Positions 51,334 to 63,023 are shown, counted from the stretch's first letter. The stretch is 64,000 nucleotides of DNA from an uncultured Alphaproteobacteria bacterium (GCA_944392555.1 CALXWZ010000004.1:1-64000); one strand, 5' to 3'. The notes: a model not told the origin generated them from the letters alone. Program-made: numbers and translations.

Positions 51334-53100
51334 ATGCGCGTGTTGGATGTGGAGCAGTCTGTTAACGGCTGCCGATGGATATATAAAGAGGGTGATTCGA
51401 GATTGGCTTTAACGATTCAACAACGATACGGGTTGCCCGAAATCGTTGCGCGGATTTTGGCATCTCGTTCGATTTCATTAGAAAATGTTGAAGCGTTTTT
51501 ATATCCGACATTGAAACAACACCTCCCGAATCCTTTTACGTTGAAAGATATGGAAAAAGCAGCCGAGCGAATGGCGCTGGCCGTAATAAATGGCGAACCC
51601 ATCGGCTTGATGGGGGATTATGATGTGGATGGTGCAACTTCAACGGCTCTTTTAAAAATGTTTTTGGAATCCTGTGGGATTACAACATATTGCTTTATCC
51701 CCGATCGTGAAGACGGCTATGGCCCGAACGGGAAGAAAATGAAGGAGTTTTATGATAAAGGGTGTCGTGTGGTTGCAACGCTGGATTGCGGAACGACGGC
51801 ATTTGAGCCGATTGCCGAGGGGACGGCCTTAGGCTTGGATGTGATTGTTTTGGATCACCATGATGCCGATGAAAAAAGATTGCCGAATGCGTATGCCGTT
51901 GTTAATCCGAAGCGATTGGATGAAGATATCAATCATCCGTGTCATTATATGGCAGCGGTGGGCGTTGTGTTCCTGTTCAGTGTTGCCTTGAATGCCGTGT
52001 TGCGGCGCAAAGGATTTTACCAAACGCGACAAGAACCGAATTTGATTGAGTATTTGGATTTGGTGGCATTTGGCACGGTGTGCGATGTCGTAAAATTACG
52101 TGGTGTGAATCGGCTGTTTGTAAAATCAGGTTTGAAACAAATGCAAAAAAGGCGCAATATGGGTCTTAGTGCATTGGCGGATATGGTTAATTTAACGGAA
52201 GCGCCGACGGCGTATCATCTCGGATATGTTTTTGGCCCGCGCATTAACGCTTGCGGGCGTGTGGGTAAATCGGATATCGGTATGCGATTGCTTTCATCGG
52301 ATAACATGATAACGGCGTCACAGTTGGCGCAAGAATTGGAAACTTTGAATGGAACGCGTCGGGAAATAGAAATGGCTGTTTTGGCAGAAGCCATAGAGCA
52401 GGTGGAATCGCGCCCGATAGATACGCCCTTTTTGGTTGTGCAAGGAAAGAATTGGCATCAGGGTGTTGTCGGAATTGTGGCGGGTCGGTTAAAAGATAAA
52501 TATAATCTGCCCGTATTTGCGCTGAGCATTGAAAACGGTGAGGTCAAAGGCTCTTCGCGCTCGGTTCAGGGTGTTGATTTGGGAACACTGGTTATGAATG
52601 CCATCCAGCGCGGTATACTATCACGAGGCGGTGGGCACCCGATGGCTGCCGGTTTTTCGCTGAGTGAAGATAAATTAGATGCCTTTAAAGCTTATCTGAA
52701 AGAGCAAATTAAGCCTGAAATGATTTCGGCTGATTTGTCGGCAGAGGCGGTTGACGGTATTTTAACGCTTGGAGGAGTTAATGATTCGCTGATGGATGCT
52801 TTGGCGATGTTGGCGCCATTCGGAGAATCGAATCCGGAACCGCGATTTGTGTTGACGGATGTATTGGTCACGCGCGCCAATTTGCTTCGGAACGGACACG
52901 TGGCCTGCACGTTATCGGCTCGTGGCGGTAAATCAATCAATGCAATCGCTTTTCGGGCGGCGGATACGGAGTTGGGGGTACAGTTACTCAATGAACATCG
53001 TCGGTATATGCACGTGTTGGGCGTGTTAAAGCGAGATGTATGGCGTGGTCGCTCAAAAATTCAATTTCAGATAGAAGATGCAGCATTTGCCGATTCATGA
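51334..53100 (+). CDS. recJ: Single-strand exonuclease RecJ
   Basis: 588 residues. DHH phosphoesterase: MGDYDVDGATSTALLKMF, LDCGTTA, VLDHHDAD, CHYMAAVGVVFLF; DHHA1 domain with SRGGGHPMAAGFSLSEDKLD; OB fold at the end. 5' to 3' ssDNA degradation in recombination and mismatch repair. Confidence 0.96.
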   Translation: MRVLDVEQSVNGCRWIYKEGDSRLALTIQQRYGLPEIVARILASRSISLENVEAFLYPTLKQHLPNPFTLKDMEKAAERMALAVINGEPIGLMGDYDVDGATSTALLKMFLESCGITTYCFIPDREDGYGPNGKKMKEFYDKGCRVVATLDCGTTAFEPIAEGTALGLDVIVLDHHDADEKRLPNAYAVVNPKRLDEDINHPCHYMAAVGVVFLFSVALNAVLRRKGFYQTRQEPNLIEYLDLVAFGTVCDVVKLRGVNRLFVKSGLKQMQKRRNMGLSALADMVNLTEAPTAYHLGYVFGPRINACGRVGKSDIGMRLLSSDNMITASQLAQELETLNGTRREIEMAVLAEAIEQVESRPIDTPFLVVQGKNWHQGVVGIVAGRLKDKYNLPVFALSIENGEVKGSSRSVQGVDLGTLVMNAIQRGILSRGGGHPMAAGFSLSEDKLDAFKAYLKEQIKPEMISADLSAEAVDGILTLGGVNDSLMDALAMLAPFGESNPEPRFVLTDVLVTRANLLRNGHVACTLSARGGKSINAIAFRAADTELGVQLLNEHRRYMHVLGVLKRDVWRGRSKIQFQIEDAAFADS

Positions 53101-53202
53101 TTTATCGTATCGGTAAATCGGCAAAGCCGATACAATATTTAATAATGAATTAATTTCTAAATTTATTTTCATTAAAAAAAATATAATATAAGTTTAAAAA
53201 AC

Positions 53203-53232
53203 AAATCAGAAATAAAGCTTTCTGATTTTTTT
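53203..53232 (+). terminator. Terminator of recJ
   Basis: AAATCAGAAA (53203–53212)/TTTCTGATTT (53219–53228), loop TAAAGC, followed by T-run. A second stem GTATCGG (53107)/CCGATAC (53127) lies closer to the stop codon. Confidence 0.85.
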
Positions 53233-53233
53233 G

Positions 53234-53262
53234 TTGACAGATGAAGTCCTTTCGCCTACTCT
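53234..53262 (+). promoter_or_regulatory. Putative promoter of the second Cys-rich gene
   Basis: TTGACA (53234–53239), 17-base spacer, TACTCT (53257–53262). The -35 is consensus, the -10 weak, which suggests activator control. Confidence 0.5.
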
Positions 53263-53302
53263 GCGGAAGATGATGTATCTGTTTGTAAAGGGGTAAATGA
53301 TT

Positions 53303-54472
53303 ATGAAGATACGCTATTTTGGAAGGGGGCTTGGCGCTTTTATCGGTTTTTTTGCTTTGCTCGGGTTTGTTTGCTCGGCATCGGCGCAACACTTACGTCC
53401 TATTATCGGAGACTATGAATGCACGTCAACGGCAGATTGTGAAAATGGAATATGCGATATTGATACGCATACGTGTCGCACATGTCCTAGTTGCCCGGAA
53501 TTGCCGGAGTGCGGTGATAAGAACGAGGTAAACGGCAGATGTGTTGAATGTACTTCAAATGCGGAGTGTACGGAATCTGGTCGACCGTATTGCAATACGG
53601 CTACGTTTACTTGTCAAACATGTCCGGGTGACAAGCCTTTCTGGAACGGTAATGAATGCGAGGCTTGCCCTGCGGGGACAACCTTAGTGGATGGCGTTTG
53701 CGCGTGTCCAAGTGATAAACCGTATCGGTTGGCAATGTGTATCGGTTGTGAATCAAATAAGATTTTTGTTTCAGAACATAATGCTTGTGAATGCCCAAGT
53801 GATTTGCCAAATTGGAATACGGCAACAAATATGTGTGTTGAACCATGCGAGAATGATTGGAAATGGAAAGAAACGGAATGCGTTGAATGTTTAGTGAATA
53901 CGGATTGTAAAGAGGGAGAAAATCCGTTGTGTGATACGGATAATACCTGTATCCCATGCCCTGATGCGACTCCGGTTTGGAACGGTTCGACGAAGATGTG
54001 TGAGGCGTGCCCGGATGACAAGCCTTATTGGAACAAAACAGAGAAAATGTGCGAGCCATGTCCGGACGGTGGCACATATGATGCAACGAAGAAAACATGT
54101 GTGATTATGATATTTAATGATAACTGGAATATGTGCCCTTGGACGCCGGCTCCTGGTTGCTGGACTCTCTTGGATAAATTTGGGCCATATACGCGTAATT
54201 ATGGTGTATATGTAAGTGGATCCACAGATGATGAGGTGAGATTCTACATTGACTCAACAAATATGATGCCAACGGGCCAGAATGTGTATAATACTTGGTG
54301 CAATGGATACACGGGTTATTCCTCTAAGTTTGCTAACTATGGTGGGTATACAGCTCGTTCTAAATTAGGTGATCTGCCGAAAGGTTCTTACGGAAGCGCC
54401 TTATTATACTCATCCGGTGGCTGTATTTACTTTAAGAACGGCGCAAAAATCTGGCTGGAACTTGAAGAATAA
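53303..54472 (+). CDS. Cysteine-rich secreted repeat protein
   Basis: 389 residues from ATG 53303 (AGGGG 9 bases upstream). Signal peptide, cleavage near SASA|QH. Residues about 30–275 are Cys-rich repeats: CTSNAECTESGRPYC; then CPGDKPFWNGNECEACP-type units repeated at about 110, 235 and 250 (CPDDKPYWNKTEKMCEPCP). The C-terminal ~120 residues form a different domain (NDNWNMCPWTPAPGCWTLLD ... GDLPKGSYGSALLYSSGGC), rich in Tyr/Gly/Ser, perhaps a ligand-binding beta domain. Similar in style to the partial gene at 1–546. Adhesion or host contact is inferred. Confidence 0.85.
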   Translation: MKIRYFGRGLGAFIGFFALLGFVCSASAQHLRPIIGDYECTSTADCENGICDIDTHTCRTCPSCPELPECGDKNEVNGRCVECTSNAECTESGRPYCNTATFTCQTCPGDKPFWNGNECEACPAGTTLVDGVCACPSDKPYRLAMCIGCESNKIFVSEHNACECPSDLPNWNTATNMCVEPCENDWKWKETECVECLVNTDCKEGENPLCDTDNTCIPCPDATPVWNGSTKMCEACPDDKPYWNKTEKMCEPCPDGGTYDATKKTCVIMIFNDNWNMCPWTPAPGCWTLLDKFGPYTRNYGVYVSGSTDDEVRFYIDSTNMMPTGQNVYNTWCNGYTGYSSKFANYGGYTARSKLGDLPKGSYGSALLYSSGGCIYFKNGAKIWLELEE

Positions 54473-54484
54473 TATTATCTGTAA

Positions 54485-54517
54485 AAAACGCTCCGACGTC
54501 AAAATCGGAGCGTTTTT
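54485..54517 (+). terminator. Terminator of the Cys-rich gene
   Basis: 12-bp perfect stem AAAACGCTCCGA (54485–54496)/TCGGAGCGTTTT (54505–54516), then T. Confidence 0.95.
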
Positions 54518-54727
54518 GATTCAAATAAACGGTTAGATATATTTGTCCATCAGCACTACGGCAACACAGTTTCCTTACGAAGAGAAAAATAGTATTTTCA
54601 CCAAATTTATTGCGTATCACCTGTTTGATTCCATTAGAGCGTAAATTGTGATGAATTGAGCAGTATTGCAAATGTGTGTTATTCCCCGAAACGAGTTGTT
54701 TTTCTTTAAAAAGAATCAAAAAAAGGC

Positions 54728-54756
54728 TTGACATTTTGTTTTAAATACAGTAGAAT
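54728..54756 (+). promoter_or_regulatory. Promoter of the str/S10 ribosomal operon
   Basis: TTGACA (54728–54733), 17-base spacer, TAGAAT (54751–54756). The leader to rpsL is about 180 bases. Bases 54518–54727 hold nothing else recognised. Confidence 0.85.
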
Positions 54757-54876
54757 AAATCCACTTTGATGCTGGATTTAACAATGTTTTTCGACTCGGA
54801 GAGCATGTTATTGAATGCAGAGGTTTTCAATGAAAATCAAGGGATTACTCTTGCTTTTACTGTTGAAATATGAGTG

Positions 54877-54907
54877 CTTTTATCTGCCCGAAACGGGTCG
54901 GTAAAAG
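54877..54907 (+). promoter_or_regulatory. Two-tier hairpin in the rpsL leader
   Basis: CTTTTA (54877–54882)/TAAAAG (54902–54907) enclosing CCCG/CGGG. A possible site for autoregulation by a ribosomal protein; S7 or S12 is only a guess. Confidence 0.45.
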
Positions 54908-54943
54908 ATGTGTATAATTAGGTAGAATAAAGGAAAAATTTAA

Positions 54944-55315
54944 ATGCCTACAATTAACCAATTAATCCGGAAACCCCGGAAATCAAAAAAGGCCCACAAT
55001 AAAGTGCCGGCCATGCAAGCGTGTCCTCAAAAAAGAGGCGTTTGCACACGTGTTTATACAACAACACCGAAGAAACCGAACTCGGCTTTGCGTAAAGTTG
55101 CTCGTGTTCGTTTAACGAACGGATTTGAAGTGACATGTTACATTCCGGGTGAAGGCCACAACTTGCAAGAACACTCCGTCGTTATGATTCGGGGCGGACG
55201 TGTAAAGGACTTGCCTGGTGTTCGTTATCATATTATCCGCGGTACACTCGATACACAGGGTGTTGCTAAACGTAAACAAGCCCGTTCGTTATACGGTGCA
55301 AAACGGCCGAAATAA
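54944..55315 (+). CDS. rpsL: 30S ribosomal protein S12
   Basis: 123 residues, full length. [20 protein letters not shown] at the start; [20 protein letters not shown], the streptomycin-region loop with Lys at the usual site; [20 protein letters not shown]. Decoding-centre protein. AGGAAAAATTTAA precedes the ATG. Confidence 0.98.
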   Translation: MPTINQLIRKPRKSKKAHNKVPAMQACPQKRGVCTRVYTTTPKKPNSALRKVARVRLTNGFEVTCYIPGEGHNLQEHSVVMIRGGRVKDLPGVRYHIIRGTLDTQGVAKRKQARSLYGAKRPK

Positions 55316-55331
55316 GTAAGGAGAAGGAAAT

Positions 55332-55802
55332 ATGTCTCGTAGACACGCAGCAGTAAAACGCGAAGTAACTCCCGATGCGAAATATAACAACACGGTAGTT
55401 ACAAAATTTATGAACAGTTTGATGTATGACGGTAAAAAAGGCGTTGCCGAAGAAATCGTCTATGGCGCTATGACAGAGTTGGAATCAAAAATCAAAAAGC
55501 CGGCTTTGGAAGTGTTTTTGGAAGCATTGAACAATGTGAAGCCGACATTGGAAGTTCGTTCTCGTCGTGTAGGCGGTGCAACGTATCAAGTGCCGGTTGA
55601 AGTTCGTCCGGATCGCCAACAAGCTTTGGCAATTCGCTGGGTTATCAATGCCGCACGCGGTCGTTCCGAAAAAACAATGATTGAACGTTTGTTCGGTGAA
55701 TTGCAAGATGCTTACAACAATCGTGGTGCCGCAATCCGTAAACGTGAAGATACTCACCGTATGGCAGATGCAAACAAAGCGTTTGCACACTTTAAATGGT
55801 AG
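55332..55802 (+). CDS. rpsG: 30S ribosomal protein S7
   Basis: 156 residues: [64 protein letters not shown] at the end. Head of the 30S; primary 16S binder. Confidence 0.98.
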   Translation: MSRRHAAVKREVTPDAKYNNTVVTKFMNSLMYDGKKGVAEEIVYGAMTELESKIKKPALEVFLEALNNVKPTLEVRSRRVGGATYQVPVEVRPDRQQALAIRWVINAARGRSEKTMIERLFGELQDAYNNRGAAIRKREDTHRMADANKAFAHFKW

Positions 55803-55811
55803 GAGGTTTTC

Positions 55812-57890
55812 ATGGCACGGACTACACCGATTGAAAGATACAGAAACATTGGTATTATGGCGCACATCGATGCCGGTAAAACAACAACAACGGAACGTAT
55901 TTTGTTCTATACCGGAAAATCCCATAAAATCGGGGAAGTGCATGACGGTGCTGCCACGATGGACTGGATGGAACAAGAACAAGAACGCGGTATTACGATT
56001 ACATCAGCTGCTACAACGGCTTTCTGGAAAGATCACCGTATTAACATCATTGATACACCGGGACACGTTGACTTCACGGTTGAAGTGGAACGTTGTTTGC
56101 GTGTATTAGATGGTGCAATTACGGTTTTTGACGGTGTTGCCGGCGTTGAACCGCAATCCGAAACCGTGTGGCGTCAAGCAGATAAATACGGTGTTCCCCG
56201 TATTTGCTTTGCTAACAAGATGGACCGTATCGGAGCCAATTTTGACCGTTGTGTTGAAATGATTAAAACACGTTTGGGCGCTCGCCCGATGGTTATGGCA
56301 TTGCCGATTGGTGCCGAATCCGAATTTAAAGGAATCGTTGATATTTTGGAACAAAAAGCGATTATCTGGCATTCGGAAGACTTGGGTGCAACGTATGAAT
56401 ATCAAGAAATTCCGGCTGACTTAAAAGAGAAGGCTGAAAAATGCTATCACGAAATGGTGGAAATGGCTGTTGAAATGGATGATGATGCCATGGAAGCTTA
56501 TTTGGAAGGCAAAGAACCGGATAAAGCAAAGTTGAAAGAATGTATTCGTAAGGGTACGATTTCGCAATCATTTATTCCGGTATTCTGCGGTTCTGCATTT
56601 AAAAACAAGGGTATTCAACCGTTGTTGGATGCGGTTGTGGATTATTTGCCGTCGCCGATTGATATTCCGCAAGCTAAGGGCGTTGTTGCCGGAACAGAGC
56701 AAGAATATGTTTGTGCATCGGTTGATGATAAACCGTTTGCCGGATTGGCATTTAAGATTATGACAGACCCGTTCGTCGGTTCGCTCACATTCTTACGTGT
56801 ATATCAAGGAACATTGATGAGCGGTAGTTATGTAACAAATACGGTTAAGGATAAAAAAGAACGTATCGGCCGTATGTTGTTGATGCACGCGAATCACCGT
56901 GAGGAAATCAAAGAAGCGCATGCCGGTGACATTATTGCATTGGTAGGCTTAAAAGATACAACGACGGGTGACACGTTGTGTGGCGATGGATTAAAAGTTA
57001 TTCTTGAGAAGATGGACTTCCCTGATCCGGTTATTGAAATTGCCGTTGAACCGAAGACAAAAGCCGATATTGAAAAAATGGGCTTGGCTTTGAACCGCTT
57101 GGCAATGGAAGATCCTTCCTTCCGCGTTGCTTCCAATACGGAAACAGGTCAAACAATCATTAAGGGTATGGGTGAACTTCACTTGGAAATCATTGTTGAT
57201 CGTTTGAAACGTGAATTTAAAGTTGAAGCAAACGTCGGTGCACCGCAAGTGGCTTATCGTGAAACAATCTCTCGTGAATACGATGAAGACTACACGCATA
57301 AGAAACAATCCGGTGGTTCGGGTCAATTTGCACGTGTTCGGATTAAGTTCTCTCCGTTAGAACCGGGTTCGGGATTCGTCTTTGAAAACACGGTTGTCGG
57401 CGGTGCTGTTCCGAAAGAATACATTCCGGGCGTTGAAAAAGGTTTACGTGCCTCTTTGGAAACAGGTGTGTTAGCCGGTTTCCCGTGCACGGACTTTAAA
57501 GCAAACTTATATGATGGTGCTTACCATGATGTCGACTCGAGCACAATGGCGTTTGAAATTGCCGCTCGTGCCGCTTTCCGTGAAGGTATGGCAAAGGCCG
57601 GTCCGAAATTACTTGAACCGATTATGAAGATTGAAGTTGTCACACCGGAAGATTACATGGGTGATATTATCGGCGACTTGAATTCTCGTCGCGGACAAGT
57701 CTCGGGCATGGATCAACGTGGAAATGCGCGTGTGATTGATGCAACAGTTCCTTTGGCGAATATGTTCGGTTATGTGAATAACTTACGTTCCATGAGTCAA
57801 GGTCGTGCACAATACACGATGGTGTTCTCGCACTATGCGGAAGTGCCTCAAATGGTAGCAGATGAAATCAAGGCAAAAGTTGCCGGTTAA
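55812..57890 (+). CDS. fusA: Elongation factor G
   Basis: 692 residues. GTPase: [55 protein letters not shown]; domain II–V with HVDVDSS-type block [20 protein letters not shown]. Drives translocation. Followed by rpsJ with no tuf gene between. Confidence 0.98.
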   Translation: MARTTPIERYRNIGIMAHIDAGKTTTTERILFYTGKSHKIGEVHDGAATMDWMEQEQERGITITSAATTAFWKDHRINIIDTPGHVDFTVEVERCLRVLDGAITVFDGVAGVEPQSETVWRQADKYGVPRICFANKMDRIGANFDRCVEMIKTRLGARPMVMALPIGAESEFKGIVDILEQKAIIWHSEDLGATYEYQEIPADLKEKAEKCYHEMVEMAVEMDDDAMEAYLEGKEPDKAKLKECIRKGTISQSFIPVFCGSAFKNKGIQPLLDAVVDYLPSPIDIPQAKGVVAGTEQEYVCASVDDKPFAGLAFKIMTDPFVGSLTFLRVYQGTLMSGSYVTNTVKDKKERIGRMLLMHANHREEIKEAHAGDIIALVGLKDTTTGDTLCGDGLKVILEKMDFPDPVIEIAVEPKTKADIEKMGLALNRLAMEDPSFRVASNTETGQTIIKGMGELHLEIIVDRLKREFKVEANVGAPQVAYRETISREYDEDYTHKKQSGGSGQFARVRIKFSPLEPGSGFVFENTVVGGAVPKEYIPGVEKGLRASLETGVLAGFPCTDFKANLYDGAYHDVDSSTMAFEIAARAAFREGMAKAGPKLLEPIMKIEVVTPEDYMGDIIGDLNSRRGQVSGMDQRGNARVIDATVPLANMFGYVNNLRSMSQGRAQYTMVFSHYAEVPQMVADEIKAKVAG

Positions 57891-57904
57891 GAAAGGTTAG
57901 AAAA

Positions 57905-58216
57905 ATGTTGGAAAACCAAAATATCAGAATTCGTTTAAGAGCGTTCGATCATAGGTTGTTGGATCAATCAACCCGTGAGATCGTCAATACAGCCAAACGG
58001 ACAGGTGCCGAAGTTGTCGGTCCGATTCCGTTGCCGACTCGTATTGAAAAATTTACAGTGAACCGTTCCGTACACGTTGATAAAAAATCACGGGAACAGT
58101 TTGAAATTCGTACCCACAAGCGGGTGCTCGACATTATTGATCCGACACCACAAACAGTTGATGCTCTGATGAAATTAGACTTAGCTGCCGGTGTAGATGT
58201 TGAGATTAAAGTATAA
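57905..58216 (+). CDS. rpsJ: 30S ribosomal protein S10
   Basis: 103 residues. [60 protein letters not shown]. Normal size; first gene of the S10 cluster, 14 bases after fusA. Confidence 0.98.
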   Translation: MLENQNIRIRLRAFDHRLLDQSTREIVNTAKRTGAEVVGPIPLPTRIEKFTVNRSVHVDKKSREQFEIRTHKRVLDIIDPTPQTVDALMKLDLAAGVDVEIKV

Positions 58217-58228
58217 GGAAGAAAGACT

Positions 58229-58942
58229 ATGCGTTCAGGAGTAATTGCAGAAAAAGTCGGCATGATGAGCTTGTTCCAAGAAAACGGGACACAAATTCCC
58301 GTGACTGTTTTGAAAATTGACAGCACGGTAGTTGATGTTCGTACAATGGAACGGGACGGATATGTCGCTGTTCAGTTGGGATCCGGCAAAGCAAAAGCGA
58401 AAAACGTTGCTAAGCCGCAACTCGGACATTTCGCCAAAGCAAACGTAGAACCGAAGAAAACATTGATTGAATTCCGTGTTTCGGAAGACTGCGTATTGCC
58501 GATTGGTGCAGAAATCAGTGCGAACCATTTTGTTGTCGGCCAGAAAGTTGATGTGACAGGCACATCAATCGGTAAAGGCTTTGCCGGTGTGATGAAAAAA
58601 TATCACTTCGGCGGTGATAACGCCACACACGGTGTTTCAAGAACACACCGTTCGGGGGGTTCAACAGGTCAACGTGAATGGCCGGGCAAAGTTTTCAAAA
58701 ACGTTAAAATGCCGGGTCAAATGGGTAATAAGCAAGTGACGGCTCAAAATTTGGAAGTTGTTTCCATTGACGAAGCTCGTAACCTGATTATGGTGAAAGG
58801 TAGCGTCCCGGGATTTGATTCGTCAATTGTTACAATTAAAGATTCAGTAAAGATTTCAAAGCAACCGACGTTACCGGTTCCTGCCGGATTGAAAGCGAAA
58901 GCTGCCGTTGAAACATCTGCTGAAACAGAGGTAAAGGAATAG
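58229..58942 (+). CDS. rplC: 50S ribosomal protein L3
   Basis: 237 residues. [58 protein letters not shown]. The C-terminal ~25 residues are an Ala/Glu-rich extension. Confidence 0.97.
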   Translation: MRSGVIAEKVGMMSLFQENGTQIPVTVLKIDSTVVDVRTMERDGYVAVQLGSGKAKAKNVAKPQLGHFAKANVEPKKTLIEFRVSEDCVLPIGAEISANHFVVGQKVDVTGTSIGKGFAGVMKKYHFGGDNATHGVSRTHRSGGSTGQREWPGKVFKNVKMPGQMGNKQVTAQNLEVVSIDEARNLIMVKGSVPGFDSSIVTIKDSVKISKQPTLPVPAGLKAKAAVETSAETEVKE

Positions 58943-58945
58943 GCC

Positions 58946-59566
58946 ATGAAATATGATGTAATCAAATTAGGCGGTGAATCCGCAGGGTCAATTGACTTGG
59001 CAGATTCCGTATTTGGTGTTGAAGTGCGTGAAGATATTTTGGCTCGCGTAATTCAATGGCAATTAGACAAACGTCGTGCCGGCACACACAAAACCAAAGA
59101 TGTCGGCGAAGTGAGTGGTTCGGGCGTCAAACCGTTCAAGCAAAAAGGAACGGGTCGTGCTCGTCAAGGTTTGGACAGAGCTCCGCAAATGCGCCATGGT
59201 GGTGTTGTTTTCGGACCGGTTGTCCGTTCACATGCCTATGGCTTGACAAAGAAAATCCGCGCGCTCGGTATGCGTGTTGCATTGTCAATGAAAGCCAAAA
59301 ACGGCAAACTCGTCATTGTTGACGAATTAACGGCCGAAAAACCGAACACGAAAGCATTGCAAAACATTTTCAATCAACACGGTTGGAAATCCGTTTTGTT
59401 TGTTTCGGGCGAAACGGTTGACAGCAACTTTGCTTTATCGGCTCGCAACATTATCAATACGGATGTGTTGCCGTCGCAAGGAGCAAATGTTTATGATATC
59501 ATCCGCCGCGATATTTTGGTATTATCCAAAGATGCCGTGGCCAATTTGGAAGGTCGGTTGAAATGA
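58946..59566 (+). CDS. rplD: 50S ribosomal protein L4
   Basis: 206 residues. [56 protein letters not shown]. Exit-tunnel protein; in other bacteria a repressor of the S10 operon. Overlaps rplW by 4 bases. Confidence 0.97.
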   Translation: MKYDVIKLGGESAGSIDLADSVFGVEVREDILARVIQWQLDKRRAGTHKTKDVGEVSGSGVKPFKQKGTGRARQGLDRAPQMRHGGVVFGPVVRSHAYGLTKKIRALGMRVALSMKAKNGKLVIVDELTAEKPNTKALQNIFNQHGWKSVLFVSGETVDSNFALSARNIINTDVLPSQGANVYDIIRRDILVLSKDAVANLEGRLK

Positions 59567-59877
59567 TTAAGAAAAACACAACAGTAGCAACGGCCGAAAC
59601 ATACGATGTTATCCGCCGTCCCGTAATTACGGAAAAGGCAATGAAGAGTTCCGAACACAATCAAGTTGTATTTTTGGTTGACTTAAATGCAACGAAACCG
59701 CAAATCAAACAAGCGGTTGAGAGCGTATTCGGCGTGAAAGTGACAGCAGTGAACACATTACGTCAAGAAGGAAAAACAAAAACATTCCGTGGCATTAAAG
59801 GTGTTCGCAACGAAACAAAGAAAGCAATCGTGACTTTGGCAGAAGGTCAAAGCATTGATGTGACAGCGGGGATTTAG
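59563..59877 (+). CDS. rplW: 50S ribosomal protein L23
   Basis: 104 residues. [58 protein letters not shown]. At the tunnel exit; docking site for trigger factor and SRP. Confidence 0.97.
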   Translation: MIKKNTTVATAETYDVIRRPVITEKAMKSSEHNQVVFLVDLNATKPQIKQAVESVFGVKVTAVNTLRQEGKTKTFRGIKGVRNETKKAIVTLAEGQSIDVTAGI

Positions 59878-59879
59878 TT

Positions 59880-60707
59880 ATGGCTTTAAAAACATATAAA
59901 CCTACAACCTCAACAGTCAGACATTTGGTCGGTATTGATCGTTCTGACTTGCACAAAGGGGCGCCTGTTAAAACATTGACGGAAGGTCAATCACGCACGG
60001 GCGGAAGAAACAATCACGGTCATATTACCTCACGTCGTCGTGGTGGTGGGCATAAGCAAGCATACCGTATTATTGATTTCAAGCGGAAGAAACTTGATAT
60101 GCCGGCAACGGTAGAACGTTTGGAATATGATCCGAACAGAACAGCGTTCATCGCATTGGTCAAATATGAAGATGGTGAATTGGCTTACATTTTGGCACCG
60201 CAACGTTTAGGTGTCGGTGATACGGTTGTTGCCGCGCAACACGCGGATATTAAACCGGGTAATGCCATGCCGTTGAAGAATATGCCGGTCGGAACAATTG
60301 TTCACAACATTGAACTCAATCCGGGAAAAGGCGGACAAATTGCTCGCTCGGCGGGTTGTTATGCCCAATTAATCGGTAAAGATTCTGGTTATGCGCAAAT
60401 TCGTTTAAATTCAGGCGAATTACGTTTGGTTCGCGGTGAATGTTTTGCATCGGTCGGAGCGGTTTCCAATCCGGACAATCAAAACACGGTGATGGCGAAA
60501 GCCGGTCGTGCTCGTTGGAACGATCGTCGTCCATCCGTTCGCGGTATTGCCATGAACCCTGTTGATCACCCGCACGGTGGTCGTACAAATGGCGGTCGTC
60601 AGCCGGTATCACCTTGGGGATGGCAGACCAAAGGTTTGAAAACGCGTAATAACAAGCGGACGGATTCGATGATTATTCGTTCACGTCACGCAGTAAAGAA
60701 ATCCTAA
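59880..60707 (+). CDS. rplB: 50S ribosomal protein L2
   Basis: 275 residues. [60 protein letters not shown] with the conserved His near the peptidyl transferase centre. Confidence 0.98.
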   Translation: MALKTYKPTTSTVRHLVGIDRSDLHKGAPVKTLTEGQSRTGGRNNHGHITSRRRGGGHKQAYRIIDFKRKKLDMPATVERLEYDPNRTAFIALVKYEDGELAYILAPQRLGVGDTVVAAQHADIKPGNAMPLKNMPVGTIVHNIELNPGKGGQIARSAGCYAQLIGKDSGYAQIRLNSGELRLVRGECFASVGAVSNPDNQNTVMAKAGRARWNDRRPSVRGIAMNPVDHPHGGRTNGGRQPVSPWGWQTKGLKTRNNKRTDSMIIRSRHAVKKS

Positions 60708-60717
60708 GGAGGCATAA

Positions 60718-61005
60718 ATGACAAGATCCGTATGGAAAGGACCATTTGTTGACGGTTATCTGTTGGATAAAGCAGAAAAGGTCAGAGCATCAGGTCGTCA
60801 TGAGGTCATTAAGACCTGGTCACGCCGGTCAACAATACTTCCTCAATTTGTGGGCTTGACTTTTGGCGTATATAATGGTAAAAAGTTTATCCCGGTGTCA
60901 GTGAACGAGAATATGATTGGGCACAAGTTCGGTGAATTTTCACCGACGCGGACATTCCCCGGTCATACCGCAAATGACGCAAAAGCAAAGAAAGCAGGTA
61001 AATAA
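60718..61005 (+). CDS. rpsS: 30S ribosomal protein S19
   Basis: 95 residues. [55 protein letters not shown]. Stop overlaps the rplV start (TAATG). Confidence 0.98.
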   Translation: MTRSVWKGPFVDGYLLDKAEKVRASGRHEVIKTWSRRSTILPQFVGLTFGVYNGKKFIPVSVNENMIGHKFGEFSPTRTFPGHTANDAKAKKAGK

Positions 61006-61430
61006 TGACAACAAATGAAGTGAAAAAAGCAAAAGCGAAAGCACGCACGTTACGTATTTCTCCGCGCAAATTAAATTTGGTGGCGGAATCGATTCGCGGG
61101 CTGAAAGCTGACAAAGCACTCGCTCAACTGACATTCTCGACAAAACGTATTGCCGAAGAAGTCAAGAAAGTATTAATGTCCGCTATTGCAAACGCTGAAA
61201 ACAATCATAATATGGATGTAGATCGCTTGGTTGTATCCGAAGCATACGTCGGAAAAGCCATGGTTATGAAAAGATTTCAAGCCGGTGCAAAAGGGCGCGC
61301 AAACCGCATCATTAAGCCTTTCTCAAATTTAACGATTGTCGTTGCAGAGAAAGAAGTTGAGCCGAAAGCCGAAAAGAAACCGGCAAAGAAGGCAACAACA
61401 AAGGTTTCTAAGAAAGAGGAGAATATCTAA
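61005..61430 (+). CDS. rplV: 50S ribosomal protein L22
   Basis: 141 residues. [60 protein letters not shown]. The C-terminal ~25 residues are Lys/Ala/Glu-rich, beyond the usual ~110. Stop overlaps the rpsC start. Confidence 0.97.
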   Translation: MTTNEVKKAKAKARTLRISPRKLNLVAESIRGLKADKALAQLTFSTKRIAEEVKKVLMSAIANAENNHNMDVDRLVVSEAYVGKAMVMKRFQAGAKGRANRIIKPFSNLTIVVAEKEVEPKAEKKPAKKATTKVSKKEENI

Positions 61431-62101
61431 TGGGTCAAAAAGTTAATCCAACAGGTTTACGTCTCGGCATTAACCGCACATGGGATTCTCGCTGGTTTGC
61501 GGATGCTAATTATGCAGATTTATTGCATGAAGACATTAAAATTCGTTCATTTTTGACGAAGAAATTGGCAGCGGCGGGAATCAGTCACATTGTGATTGAA
61601 CGTCCGGCCAAAAAGGCAATCGTAACGATTTATTGCGCCCGTCCGGGTGTAATTATCGGCAAAAAAGGTCAAGATATTGATTCTTTGAAAAAAGAATTGT
61701 CGGCATTATCTAAAAACAATGATGTCAGCGTCAATATCGTTGAAATTCGCAAGCCGGAAATTGATGCAAAACTCGTTGCGGACAGTATTGCACAACAATT
61801 GGAAAAACGTATTTCATTCCGTCGGGCAATGAAGCGTGCCGTTCAATCGGCATTGCGTCAAGGCGCAGAAGGTATTCGTATCAACTGCGGCGGCCGTTTG
61901 GGCGGAGCGGAAATTGCACGTGTCGAATGGTATCGTGAAGGGCGTGTTCCTTTGCATACATTGCGTGCAGACGTTGATTACGGTGTGTCAACGGCTCATA
62001 CGGCTTATGGCACATGCGGTGTTAAAGTCTGGATTTACAAAGGCGATATCATGGCTCATGATCCCATGGCACAAGATAAACGCCTTTCAGAACAACGTTA
62101 A
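61430..62101 (+). CDS. rpsC: 30S ribosomal protein S3
   Basis: 223 residues. [22 protein letters not shown] domain [27 protein letters not shown]-type block [20 protein letters not shown]. mRNA entry channel. Confidence 0.98.
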   Translation: MGQKVNPTGLRLGINRTWDSRWFADANYADLLHEDIKIRSFLTKKLAAAGISHIVIERPAKKAIVTIYCARPGVIIGKKGQDIDSLKKELSALSKNNDVSVNIVEIRKPEIDAKLVADSIAQQLEKRISFRRAMKRAVQSALRQGAEGIRINCGGRLGGAEIARVEWYREGRVPLHTLRADVDYGVSTAHTAYGTCGVKVWIYKGDIMAHDPMAQDKRLSEQR

Positions 62102-62117
62102 GTAAAGGATTAAAGAA

Positions 62118-62540
62118 ATGTTAAGTCCAAAGAAAACAAAATTTCGTAAAGCATTTAAGGGTCGCATTCATGGCGACGCTAAATCAGCTACGACATTAGA
62201 CTTCGGCAGCTTTGGTCTGAAAGCGCTGGAACCGGAACGGGTGACGGCGCGTCAGATTGAAGCGGCACGTCGGGCAATTTCACGTGCGATGAAGAGACAA
62301 GGACGTCTCTGGATCAGAATTTTCCCGGATGTTCCCGTTTCAAAGAAGCCGCCTGAAGTTCGTCAAGGTAAAGGTAAGGGCGCACCGGAATTCTGGATTG
62401 CCCGTGTGAAACCGGGTCGGATTATGTTTGAGGCCGATGGTGTTTCAGAAGAAGTTGCACGCGAAGCGTTCCGTTTGGCATCCATGAAGTTGCCGATTAA
62501 GACACGTTTCGTTGTCAGAACAGCCGATGAAGAGGTATAA
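62118..62540 (+). CDS. rplP: 50S ribosomal protein L16
   Basis: 140 residues. [61 protein letters not shown]-site tRNA contact. Stop overlaps the rpmC start. Confidence 0.98.
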   Translation: MLSPKKTKFRKAFKGRIHGDAKSATTLDFGSFGLKALEPERVTARQIEAARRAISRAMKRQGRLWIRIFPDVPVSKKPPEVRQGKGKGAPEFWIARVKPGRIMFEADGVSEEVAREAFRLASMKLPIKTRFVVRTADEEV

Positions 62541-62740
62541 TGATGGAAAAGTTCAAAACAATAGTGGCTAAAAGCGAACAAGAGTTATCCGAAATGGAAG
62601 CTCAGTTAAGAAAAGAAGCCTTGAACTTGCGATTCCAACAGGCAAGCGGTGCGTTGAAAAACACCGCTCGCCGTCGGCAAGTCCGTCGTGAAATCGCAAA
62701 GATTAAAACAGCCGTTGCTCAAAAAAAAGCAACGAAGTAG
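62540..62740 (+). CDS. rpmC: 50S ribosomal protein L29
   Basis: 66 residues. Helical hairpin with [20 protein letters not shown] and [15 protein letters not shown]. The ATG at 62540 overlaps the rplP stop; a start at the next ATG (62543) is equally possible. Confidence 0.95.
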   Translation: MMEKFKTIVAKSEQELSEMEAQLRKEALNLRFQQASGALKNTARRRQVRREIAKIKTAVAQKKATK

Positions 62741-62758
62741 TGCATAAGGAGAAGAAAT

Positions 62759-62995
62759 ATGCCGAAGAGAATATTACAAGGTGTGGTCGTGAGCGACAAG
62801 ATGGATAAATCCGTTGTCGTAAAAGTCGAACGGCGTGTTATGCACCCTGTTTATAAGAAATACATCAAGCGCAGTGCAAAATACACAGCGCATGATGAGA
62901 ACAATTTGTGCAAAGTCGGTGACGTTGTGCAAATTATTGAGAGCCGTCCGCTATCCAAGACAAAGACATGGGTAGTTGTGTCGGAAAGTAAGTAA
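62759..62995 (+). CDS. rpsQ: 30S ribosomal protein S17
   Basis: 78 residues. [55 protein letters not shown]. Typical length; AAGGAGAAGAA precedes the ATG. Confidence 0.97.
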   Translation: MPKRILQGVVVSDKMDKSVVVKVERRVMHPVYKKYIKRSAKYTAHDENNLCKVGDVVQIIESRPLSKTKTWVVVSESK

Positions 62996-63023
62996 AATTG
63001 GATTCTGAAGGAAGGAAATACCA

